Positions 1 through 5,740 of a DNA stretch of 6,191 nt are shown here, piece by piece (the stretch's first letter is position 1; each line of letters opens with the position of its first letter). The notes under the pieces were generated by a model. The model saw only the letters and a program-made list of their open reading frames with translations, did no database searches and was not told where the DNA came from. The stretch comes from CAMCHP01 sp036835325 (GTDB taxonomy: Bacteria > Bacteroidota > Bacteroidia > Flavobacteriales_D > Sanyastnellaceae): the NCBI GenBank assembly GCA_036835325.1, contig DAITMF010000092.1:1-6191 (forward strand), given 5' to 3'. Made by a program: the position numbers and the translations under genes.

Positions 1-1
1 C

Positions 2-214
2 GGCTGGTCAGCAGGCGTCATGATTGGTGGCAACGATGTTGCCAATGAAGGCACTTGGGTTTGGGACTCAGGCGAACCATGGACCTACAGCAACTGGGCG
101 CCGGGTGAACCCAACAACGTGGGCGCTTTTGGCGAAGATTACCTCCAACTCCTCAGCGGGGGCCTCTGGAACGACATTCCATGGCTCACCAACCGCCGTG
201 TACTCTTTGAGTTG
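2..214 (+). other. C-type lectin-like domain, C-terminal part (within the surface protein)
   Basis: The pattern GTWVWDSGEPWTYSNW, then GEPNN, then GED and finally LWNDIP followed by LFEL is the classic long-loop and calcium-site region of a C-type lectin fold. The EPN triplet (107-115) is the type seen in mannose-class calcium-dependent sugar sites, and WND (167-175) is the conserved second calcium-site motif. No cysteine is present in the visible part, so the disulfides typical of animal members are absent, as in many bacterial relatives. The N-terminal strands and first helix lie outside the window. Sugar binding is plausible because the calcium ligands look intact, but it is not shown. Confidence 0.88.
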
Positions 215-3200
215 GCCTACTTCACCATCGCTGAAGACCTCCCCGCAGGTGACCACACCCTCACCATCACCGACAGCCAAGGTGTTGAAATTACCCAAAC
301 CTTCACCATTACCCAACCGGCGCCCATGGAGGCGGTCATGAGCTCTACACCGGCATCGGGTTGCGGCACAAACGCCAACGGTTCGCTCAGTGCCACAGTT
401 ACCGGAGGTGCAGCACCCTACAGCTATGCATGGAGCAACGGCGCCAACACCGCCACAGCCAGCAACCTTACTGGCGGCAACTACACACTCACCGTCACCG
501 ATGCCAACAACTGCCAATTGGCATTCAATGGAAGTGTTGATGGGGTTGATAGCGATGGTCCGTCGCTCAACCTACAAGCCCTTACCGTTCAGCTTAACGC
601 ACAAGGCGCTGCTACGCTGCAAGCAGCAACCGCCGCACAAAACAGCAACGACGACTGCGACAACGCGCCTGAATACCGTCTATCGTTGACCCCGCTTGTG
701 GCCACACAAGGCGCAGCAGCCAATAGCTACGGAAGCACTTCGCTGAACTTTGACTGTGATGATGAAGGCAACCGCACCGTGTACATCGCCGGCATCGACA
801 ACGAAGGAAATGCCAGCGTGGGCAGTTTTACTGTGAACGTGCAAGACAATATCGCACCTGCAATCGCAGTGTCGAATGGCACACTCTACCTCGATGCATC
901 CGGCGAAGCCGAAGTAACCCAAAACTTTATCGCTTCAATCGAGGGTACGCCCACTGACAACTGCGGCATCGATGAACCGGGTAGCCTCTCCAACACCACC
1001 TTCAATTGCAGCAACCTAGGTGAAAATGCAAGCACATACAGCATTACCGACCGCAACGGAAATACCGCCACCGCCAACCTTACCATTCAAGTGGTTGATA
1101 CCATCAAACCAAGCTTGAGTTTGGCCACACGCACCGTGTACCTCAATGCCAACGGCATGGGAACCCTCAGCGCAGCCGAAGTCGACCACGCCTCAACCGA
1201 CAACTGTGGCATTGCATCTCGCAGCATTAGCAAAACAAACTTCACCTGCGAAGACCTTGGCGAGCAGTTCATCACCTTCACCGCCACCGACGCCAGCGGC
1301 AACAGCCGCAGCCAACAGGTGCTCGTGGTCATCGCCGATGAAATCGCCCCTGATGTGGAAGTGCAAAACGTTGAAATCGCCATCACCGATGCCGGTGCCG
1401 TACTAAGCATCGAAGATGTTGAAGTGCTTGCCACCGACAACTGCGGCATCGCCTCGAAAGAACTGAGCCAAACCGTGTTTACATGCACCAACCTGGGCGA
1501 AAACGAAGTGGTGTACACCGTCACTGACCTTTCGGGCAACGTGACCGAACGCATCGCCATCGTTACGGTAATCGATGCGGTGAATCCGATTGCAAACCCA
1601 ACGCCTTTCGTGGTTGAATTGACCGCCGATGGTACCGCTGTGTTGAGCCAAGCCAACATCGCTTCGGGCATCGGTAGCCAATCAACCGACAACTGCGCCA
1701 GCACACTTCTTCACGAAGTTAACAAGGTGAACTTCGATTGCAACGACCTTGGTCAAAACGTGGTCACCTACACCGTAACTGACCTCGCCAACAATTCAAG
1801 CTCCGCTGAAGTCACCATCACGGTGGTTGACCTGGTGAAACCCAACGCACAAGCACTCGGATTAACGATTGCGCTTGACGAAGGTGGTACTGCCTTCCTC
1901 GAAGTCGAAACCGCTGACAACAACTCGTACGACAATTGCGCTGTGGTGAGCCGTTCCCTCTCGAAAACGTCATTCGACTGCTCCGATCTCGGCCAGCAAG
2001 TGGTGGCACTTACCGCCATTGACCAGTCAGGCAACAGCGACATTGCATGGTTCATGGTAACCGTGGTTGATCAGCACGCGCCAACGGTTGATGTTACCGA
2101 AACAACCGCCTACCTAGGCGCCAACGGTTGGGCCCAAGTGAGCATTGACGAAGTGGTTCTCGCAACCAACGACAACTGCGGCGTTACCCAACTCAACATG
2201 AGCCAGAGCTTCTTCCACTGCAACGATGCCGGTGCCAAGCAAGTGATGGTCAGCGCTACAGATACGGCCGGTAACCTCACTCAGGTGCAAACAACCGTGC
2301 TGGTGGCCGACACCCTTAAGCCAACCCTGAGCATTGATAGCTACGCATTGGCCCTCAACGATGATGGCTTTGCTGAACTAACCCCCGCCATGCTCATGAC
2401 CTACGCCAACGACAACTGCGGAGTGGCCTCGATCAACGTCGCAACACCTGTGTTTGAATGCGTTACCCCTGGTCAAGCGCTGTTCACTGAAGTCACCGTG
2501 ACCGACGTCCACGGCAACGTGCGCTCACTTGGTTTGGACATCGTCATCACCGATGCCATTGCGCCTGTCGTTTCTGCTCAAGATGTAACGCTCATGCTGA
2601 ACGATGAAGGTGTTGCGCTCCTAACCGAAGAAGCCGCCGCCGCTACCGCTTATGACAACTGCGGTGTGGTGAACTCAGGCTTTGGCCAATACACCTTCGG
2701 TTGTGCCGATATCAATACCCCTGCCAGCGCCACCTTCATGGCCGTTGATGCCAGTGGAAATGCTACAACAACCACCATCAATGTCACCGTGATTGACAAC
2801 CTCGCTCCGGTGATTGTAGCGCCACTGAGCATTACCCTCTGCAGCAATGAAGCACTGAGCTTTGAGGGTATTTATGCCACCGACAACTGCGACGTTGAAT
2901 TGATGCAAACCGGCGGTCCTGCCGATGGCCAGTACCTTGAAGCCGGCAACTACCTCGTGACCTTCGAAGCCATTGATGCCGGCGGAAACACCGCTGAGGC
3001 CACCGTGGCCGTTGAAGTGCTCGCGGCACCCGAAGTTGACTTGGGCGAAGATCAGTTGATTGAAAGCGGCGACAATGCGGCCCTCGATGCCGGAGCCGGA
3101 GAAGGCTACACCTACCTGTGGAGCACAGGCGAAACCACGCAAACCATCAAGGTTGAAGTGGTGGGCACCGAAACCTACACCGTAACTGTAACCGCACCCA

Positions 3201-3526
3201 ACGGATGCCAAACCACCGATACAGTACTCGTTACCAATGACCCCACACTCTCAACCAACGTTGTAGAGGTGAACGATGCCATTGCCGTGTACCCAAACCC
3301 CACCGTGGGAGAGCTCTCAGTCAATTTCGACCTGCTCGCTCCAGAGAGCAATGTACTCTTGACGATTACCGACATGGCTGGCCGCACGGTTGAACAACGC
3401 AGCCTACTCCAAGTGAACAACGGCGACCGCGTGATCCTCGACCTGCGCCACTTGGCCGACGGTAGCTACATCGTGAACGTCCGCTCCGATCGCATGAACC
3501 TTTCACAGCGCATTTTGAAGCACTAA
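2..3526 (+). CDS. Giant T9SS-secreted surface protein with C-type lectin, SprB-like and HYR-like repeats (5' partial)
   Basis: This is the C-terminal 1174 residues of a secreted adhesin-like protein. The reading frame is open to the left edge, and the lectin fold is already under way there, so the ATG at 20 is an internal Met and not the start. Residues below are counted from that Met. The order is: C-type lectin (to about 65), half SprB-like repeat (68-100), full SprB-like repeat (113-166), ten HYR-like modules (177-1002), an Ig/PKD-like module (1003-1074) and a T9SS type A sorting domain (about 1085-1168). Proteins of this design are exported by the Sec system, cross the outer membrane through T9SS, and are released or anchored at the surface after the C-terminal domain is cleaved. 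Adhesion or glycan/protein binding is the likely role, but this is inferred from domains only. A strong terminator follows 24 nt after the stop, so the gene ends its transcript. No function more specific than surface adhesin can be supported. Confidence 0.93.
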   Translation, partial: GWSAGVMIGGNDVANEGTWVWDSGEPWTYSNWAPGEPNNVGAFGEDYLQLLSGGLWNDIPWLTNRRVLFELAYFTIAEDLPAGDHTLTITDSQGVEITQTFTITQPAPMEAVMSSTPASGCGTNANGSLSATVTGGAAPYSYAWSNGANTATASNLTGGNYTLTVTDANNCQLAFNGSVDGVDSDGPSLNLQALTVQLNAQGAATLQAATAAQNSNDDCDNAPEYRLSLTPLVATQGAAANSYGSTSLNFDCDDEGNRTVYIAGIDNEGNASVGSFTVNVQDNIAPAIAVSNGTLYLDASGEAEVTQNFIASIEGTPTDNCGIDEPGSLSNTTFNCSNLGENASTYSITDRNGNTATANLTIQVVDTIKPSLSLATRTVYLNANGMGTLSAAEVDHASTDNCGIASRSISKTNFTCEDLGEQFITFTATDASGNSRSQQVLVVIADEIAPDVEVQNVEIAITDAGAVLSIEDVEVLATDNCGIASKELSQTVFTCTNLGENEVVYTVTDLSGNVTERIAIVTVIDAVNPIANPTPFVVELTADGTAVLSQANIASGIGSQSTDNCASTLLHEVNKVNFDCNDLGQNVVTYTVTDLANNSSSAEVTITVVDLVKPNAQALGLTIALDEGGTAFLEVETADNNSYDNCAVVSRSLSKTSFDCSDLGQQVVALTAIDQSGNSDIAWFMVTVVDQHAPTVDVTETTAYLGANGWAQVSIDEVVLATNDNCGVTQLNMSQSFFHCNDAGAKQVMVSATDTAGNLTQVQTTVLVADTLKPTLSIDSYALALNDDGFAELTPAMLMTYANDNCGVASINVATPVFECVTPGQALFTEVTVTDVHGNVRSLGLDIVITDAIAPVVSAQDVTLMLNDEGVALLTEEAAAATAYDNCGVVNSGFGQYTFGCADINTPASATFMAVDASGNATTTTINVTVIDNLAPVIVAPLSITLCSNEALSFEGIYATDNCDVELMQTGGPADGQYLEAGNYLVTFEAIDAGGNTAEATVAVEVLAAPEVDLGEDQLIESGDNAALDAGAGEGYTYLWSTGETTQTIKVEVVGTETYTVTVTAPNGCQTTDTVLVTNDPTLSTNVVEVNDAIAVYPNPTVGELSVNFDLLAPESNVLLTITDMAGRTVEQRSLLQVNNGDRVILDLRHLADGSYIVNVRSDRMNLSQRILKH
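221..517 (+). repeat. SprB-like repeats: one C-terminal half plus one complete unit
   Basis: The complete unit (about 356-517) reads GSLSATVTGGAAPYSYAWSN, followed by an N-L-T-G-G-N-Y-T-L-T-V-T-D-A-N-N-C ending. This matches the SprB repeat found in gliding adhesins and other large Bacteroidota surface proteins. Just upstream (221-319), LPAGDHTLTITDSQG then TFTITQPAP matches only the second half of the same unit. The first half is replaced by the lectin domain. These units form short beta-sandwich spacers; a binding role of their own is not established. Confidence 0.8.
548..3025 (+). repeat. Array of ten HYR-like beta-sandwich modules in the surface protein
   Basis: Ten tandem protein modules lie at approximately 548-847, 848-1099, 1100-1339, 1340-1576, 1577-1831, 1832-2071, 2072-2311, 2312-2554, 2555-2797 and 2798-3025. 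Modules 2 to 9 are 79-85 residues. Each starts with a P-x-hydrophobic strand after a V-x-D or similar, then has an L-x-x-x-G turn, a (T/N/Y)-D-N-C motif, F-x-C about 14 residues later, and a T-D-x-S-G-N-like turn. The Cys pairs (315/330, 396/410, 475/489, 559/574, 640/654, 720/734, 800/814, 881/895 from the Met at 20) suggest one disulfide per module. Module 1 is longer and divergent (DDCDN), and module 10 lacks the F-x-C cysteine. The repeats have diverged at the DNA level, with only short runs around the DNC codons still alike, so the array is old rather than freshly expanded. The role is probably a rigid stalk or an adhesive array. Confidence 0.85.
3026..3241 (+). other. Ig/PKD-like module before the sorting domain
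   Basis: The segment begins with PEVDLGEDQLIESGDNAAL, continues with GYTYLWSTGETTQTI and ends with YTVTVTAPNGC plus a T-D-T-V-L-V-T strand. This pattern (G-x-x-Y-x-W-S-T-G, then T-Y-T-V-T-V-T-x-x-x-G-C) is typical of the PKD/Ig-like module that often precedes the sorting domain in Bacteroidota secreted proteins. It is probably a spacer that lifts the rest of the protein from the surface. The family assignment is by pattern only. Confidence 0.7.
3272..3523 (+). other. T9SS type A C-terminal sorting domain
   Basis: The last 84 residues show the usual features. AVYPNPTVGELSV opens the domain, L-L-T-I-T-D-M-A-G-R follows in the middle, then L-R-H-L-A-D-G-S-Y-I-V-N-V, and the extreme end is Q-R-I-L-K-H. 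In this family the domain directs export through the type IX system and is normally removed by the PorU-type sortase. It shows that the protein is destined for the cell surface or the medium, and it supports a Bacteroidota host. Confidence 0.92.
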
Positions 3527-3550
3527 ACGCGCTGCCCATTTTCATTGCGC

Positions 3551-3581
3551 AAGCCCTGCACTTCGGTGCGGGGCTTTTTTT
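3551..3581 (+). terminator. Intrinsic terminator after the surface-protein gene
   Basis: An 11-bp stem (3551-3561 with 3566-3576, one G-T wobble at 3557/3570) closes a TTCG loop at 3562-3565, giving the extra-stable c(UUCG)g tetraloop. The T run 3575-3581 overlaps the stem's 3' end and extends past it. The hairpin starts 24 nt after the stop codon at 3524-3526. It works on the + strand only: the complementary strand has no T run after the stem. A weaker hairpin (3581-3585 with 3593-3597), followed by GCG and five Ts, may act as a backup. Confidence 0.88.
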
Positions 3582-3703
3582 CTGTGCTTTCTACAGAGCG
3601 TTTTTGGGTCGGCGCCGCCGCCGATTAGGGAGATTATGGGGATTATTGCTCGCTGCGCTCGCGGGTTTGTTTAACACGGAGTTCAAGTAGTAAACTGAGT
3701 ATG

Positions 3704-3734
3704 TTGGAGCTCTTGCTCACTACTCTTGCTCCAA
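3704..3734. repeat. 7-bp inverted repeat enclosing a 9-bp direct repeat
   Basis: TTGGAGC at 3704-3710 is the exact reverse complement of GCTCCAA at 3728-3734, with a 17-nt loop. CTCTTGCTC occurs twice within the same stretch, at 3710-3718 and 3723-3731, offset by 13 nt. It sits about 100 nt upstream of the exbB start. It could be an operator or an mRNA-leader hairpin, but repeats of this size can also arise by chance. Confidence 0.4.
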
Positions 3735-3807
3735 ACTGTTTTCCCATGCTGCTGTTCATAACCTGAATAACGGCCGCGCTCAGCCCTCCAATAAAACGGT
3801 AATTTCG

Positions 3808-3825
3808 ACGTTCAAAACGTATAAT
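3808..3825 (+). promoter_or_regulatory. Candidate -10 element overlapping a small dyad, upstream of exbB
   Basis: TATAAT at 3820-3825 overlaps by one base a 5-3-5 dyad, ACGTT (3808-3812) and AACGT (3816-3820). No TTGACA-like -35 stands at the right distance. The element lies only 10 nt before the ATG, which would give a nearly leaderless mRNA. An alternative is TAATTTCG at 3800-3807, close to the Bacteroidota -7 consensus TAnnTTTG, but it has no TTG about 20 nt upstream. The call rests on position and partial motif match only. Confidence 0.25.
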
Positions 3826-3835
3826 ACCCGATTGA

Positions 3836-4546
3836 ATGAGCCTGTTAGTGAACCTCCTCCAAGGCGTTACCGTGACCGGAGAAAACGACCTGCTGCAAGC
3901 CGCCGCCGACGCACCCAAAGAAGTCGAAGTGTCGATCCTTGAACTGCTCATGGAGGGCGGATGGTACATCATGCTGCCCCTCGCTTTCCTGTCGGTGCTC
4001 GCCATCTACATCTTCATTGAACGCACCTTCGCCATCAACAAGGCGCTCAAAGAAGAAAAAGACTTCATGAACAAAATCAAAGACTACATCAACGAGGGCA
4101 AGCTCGACTCGGCCAAAAACCTCTGCGCAACGTCAAACACCCCCATGGCGCGCATGCTCGAAAAAGGCATCATGCGCATCGGCAAGCCCCTGCGCGACAT
4201 CTCCGTGGCCATCGAAAACGTGGGCAAACTCGAAATCTACCTCCTCGAGAAAAACCTCAGCACCCTCGCGACAATCGCCGGTGCAGCGCCCATGATCGGA
4301 TTCCTTGGCACCGTTATTGGTATGGTGAATGTGTTCCTCGATATGGAAGTCGCCGGCACCGTGCAGGTCGATGACATCTCATCAGGTACCAAACAAGCAA
4401 TGGTAACCACCATCGTGGGCCTCATCGTAGGCATCATCGCCTACATGGCCTACAACTACCTCGTGAGCAAAGTGTCAAAGGTCATCCACAAAATGGAAGC
4501 CTCCAGCATCGAATTCATCGACATCCTCGAAGAACCGGTTAAATAA
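3836..4546 (+). CDS. exbB: MotA/TolQ/ExbB family proton channel protein
   Basis: This 236-residue inner-membrane protein would form, with the next gene product, a proton-driven motor that energizes TonB- or Tol-type machinery. Three membrane segments are seen, at about residues 43-63, 141-168 and 187-210, with a cytoplasmic loop between the first two. The family core APMIGFLGTVIGMVNVF (151-167) and the A-M-V-T-T-I-V-G-L helix followed by AYN are clear. T159 and T192 match the conserved channel threonines of ExbB/TolQ. Where E. coli ExbB has a glutamate in GIxEAL, this protein has Q187, and the usual IPA of TM3 reads IIA. The start at 3836 directly follows an in-frame TGA (3833-3835), so no longer start is possible. 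No Shine-Dalgarno sequence is visible. It is the first gene of a four-gene operon. ExbB and TolQ cannot be told apart from sequence alone; the TonB-like neighbour favours ExbB. Confidence 0.93.
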   Translation: MSLLVNLLQGVTVTGENDLLQAAADAPKEVEVSILELLMEGGWYIMLPLAFLSVLAIYIFIERTFAINKALKEEKDFMNKIKDYINEGKLDSAKNLCATSNTPMARMLEKGIMRIGKPLRDISVAIENVGKLEIYLLEKNLSTLATIAGAAPMIGFLGTVIGMVNVFLDMEVAGTVQVDDISSGTKQAMVTTIVGLIVGIIAYMAYNYLVSKVSKVIHKMEASSIEFIDILEEPVK

Positions 4547-4555
4547 GTTCAGACT

Positions 4556-4951
4556 ATGAACCTCGGACAACGCAATAAGGTCAGTGTAACCGGTGACATG
4601 TCGTCAATGACTGACCTCGTGTTCCTGCTGCTGATTTTCTTCATCATCCTCTCAACACTCGCCAGCAACGGTGTCAATGTTGAACTGCCCCAAAGCAAAG
4701 GCATCAACACCGTGACCGCAAAGCTCACCCTGTCAATCAAACCCGACATGAGCTACTACATCAATGGCGGAGCCGTGTCGAAAGACGACATCGAAGCCGT
4801 GCTCAGCATGCGCCTCGAAGACATGAACGAGAAAATCATCTACCTCGAAGTCGATAAAGACGTGCCCACCGGTGCTACCGTCGAAATGATTGGCATGGCC
4901 AAAGCCAACAACTGGAAGGTTATGCTCGGTGCAACACCCAAAAAAGAGTAA
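4556..4951 (+). CDS. exbD: ExbD/TolR family biopolymer transport protein
   Basis: This 131-residue protein is the single-pass partner of the upstream channel and has the usual family length. It has a short cytoplasmic N-terminus, a transmembrane helix at about 20-37 beginning MTDLVFLLLIFFIIL, and a periplasmic domain of about 90 residues ending in the typical beta strand K-V-M-L-G-A-T-P. D20, at the start of the helix, is the conserved proton-carrying aspartate (D25 in E. coli ExbD, D23 in TolR). The ELPQS motif just after the membrane segment is also a family feature. The gene starts 9 nt after exbB stops and ends 3 nt before the tonB-like gene, so the three are surely co-transcribed. Confidence 0.94.
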   Translation: MNLGQRNKVSVTGDMSSMTDLVFLLLIFFIILSTLASNGVNVELPQSKGINTVTAKLTLSIKPDMSYYINGGAVSKDDIEAVLSMRLEDMNEKIIYLEVDKDVPTGATVEMIGMAKANNWKVMLGATPKKE

Positions 4952-4954
4952 GCC

Positions 4955-5740
4955 ATGACCGCGCGCGAAACCATCGAACAAAACGACCGCCGAAAGGCGA
5001 TGATGCTCTCCGGCATCATCTTCCTGGTGCTGCTCGCCGCGTGCTTCTTCCTCACGGCATTCACCATCATGGATCCGCCGCCGGGTGATCAATTCGTGGC
5101 CGTCGGCATGGCCGACTTCGGAGATACCTTCGAAGCCGGCGGAGATACCGAAAGCGAATCGCCCTCCGAAAACCAAAACGAAGAAAACAACCCGTCGCAA
5201 TCGAACCCTACCGACGTGACGGCTCCCGATGAAATCGCGACCCAAGAAACCTCTGAGGTCAGCGCACCCTCCAATACCAAACCCAACCCGAAACCCAAGC
5301 CCGATCCCAAGCCCAAGCCCGACCCCAAACCGAGCGACAACCTGTCAAACGCCCTCAACGCCCTCAGCAACCCGGGTGGAGGTGGCTCGCAAGGCGATAG
5401 CCAAGGAACCGGCAACCAAGGCGTCAACGATGGCCAAATCGACGGTCTTGGCGTGGTGCAGGGCGACGGTGTAGGCTTCTCCCTCGCCGGTCGCGGCATG
5501 CCCGGCCGTCCGAAACTCTCCGAGTCGCCCCGCGAAGAAGGCGTAGTGGTGCTCACCATCTTCGTTGACCGCAACGGCAACGTGCTCCGCACCCAACGTG
5601 ACTACGCCAAAAGCAACACGTCGTCAAACTACCTTTTCGGCCTCGCCGAAAAAGCCGCCAAAACCGCACGGTTCACCGTGAAAAACGATGCGGCGGCTGA
5701 ACAGCGCGGACAAATGGTCTTCCGTTTTGAGTTGAAGTGA
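4955..5740 (+). CDS. tonB: TonB-like energy transducer
   Basis: This 261-residue protein probably carries the energy of the ExbB/ExbD motor to outer-membrane partners. It has a cytoplasmic N-terminal 15 residues, one membrane helix (about 16-38), an acidic Ser/Asn/Glu-rich stretch (60-105), a Pro/Lys-rich rod (109-126) with two KPDPKP units, a Gly-rich linker (140-170) and a C-terminal domain (about 172-261). That domain includes GDGVGFSLAGR, then EEGVVVLTIFVDRNGNV and a final M-V-F-R-F-E-L-K strand. This is the form seen in Bacteroidota 'energy transducer TonB' proteins, in which V-D-x-x-G-x-V replaces the enterobacterial pattern. The start at 4955 lies 3 nt after exbD. The gene could instead serve a TolA-like role. 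Outer-membrane receptors are not in the window, so the cargo is unknown. Confidence 0.85.
   Translation: MTARETIEQNDRRKAMMLSGIIFLVLLAACFFLTAFTIMDPPPGDQFVAVGMADFGDTFEAGGDTESESPSENQNEENNPSQSNPTDVTAPDEIATQETSEVSAPSNTKPNPKPKPDPKPKPDPKPSDNLSNALNALSNPGGGGSQGDSQGTGNQGVNDGQIDGLGVVQGDGVGFSLAGRGMPGRPKLSESPREEGVVVLTIFVDRNGNVLRTQRDYAKSNTSSNYLFGLAEKAAKTARFTVKNDAAAEQRGQMVFRFELK
5297..5332 (+). repeat. Two tandem 18-bp units coding for KPDPKP in the TonB-like gene
   Basis: Units 5297-5314 and 5315-5332 match at 15 of 18 bases and both encode KPDPKP (residues 115-126); a KPNPKP-type unit (residues 109-114) precedes them. Such Pro/Lys repeats form the stiff periplasm-spanning rod of TonB. The repeat could change copy number by slippage and so alter rod length. 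Confidence 0.75.

Larger units (their letters stand above)
3582..3835. other. Intergenic spacer between the surface protein and the exbB operon
   Basis: No convincing gene is seen here on either strand. The spacer holds a short GC hairpin (3609-3614 with 3619-3624, CCGC loop) and three consecutive GATTA-led nonamer-like units (3623-3631, 3632-3640, 3641-3648, the last incomplete). It also has a GCTCGC...GCTCGC stretch (3648-3662), an inverted repeat with internal direct repeats (3704-3734), and an AT-rich stretch with a candidate promoter before the exbB start. The region lies just downstream of a strong terminator, so the promoter for the next operon should be in it. Confidence 0.6.

Noticed and set aside
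20..22. ATG at 20 as the true start of the surface-protein gene
   Set aside because: The frame is open to the left edge (G-W-S-A-G-V precedes it) and the Met lies inside the lectin fold. No signal peptide follows, although a T9SS substrate needs one.
548..3025. Recent DNA-level tandem duplication in the module array
   Set aside because: Only short stretches around the D-N-C codons are alike between modules. The rest has diverged at both the DNA and protein levels, so there is no sign of recent expansion or assembly collapse.
68..3420. Many minus-strand and alternative-frame open frames across the surface-protein gene
   Set aside because: They are shadows of a GC-rich, repeat-bearing gene; their translations are low-complexity, shift with the repeats and show no domain.
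3648..3662. GCTCGC pair as a CRISPR-like or REP element
   Set aside because: There are only two copies of 6 bp, with no spacer regularity and no extended palindrome; it is far too little to call either.
3643..4005. Minus-strand open frame of 120 codons covering much of the spacer
   Set aside because: Its N-terminal half is the antisense of the well-supported exbB gene, and the remaining 63 or so codons match no family I recognise. The spacer has no coding-like codon pattern, and the usual C-ending bias of this genome is missing.
5089..5596. Open frames on the minus strand and in another + frame within the tonB-like gene
   Set aside because: They arise from the Pro/Lys and Gly-rich low-complexity DNA; the + frame at 4955 has a membrane helix, a TonB-type C-terminus and perfect operon spacing.
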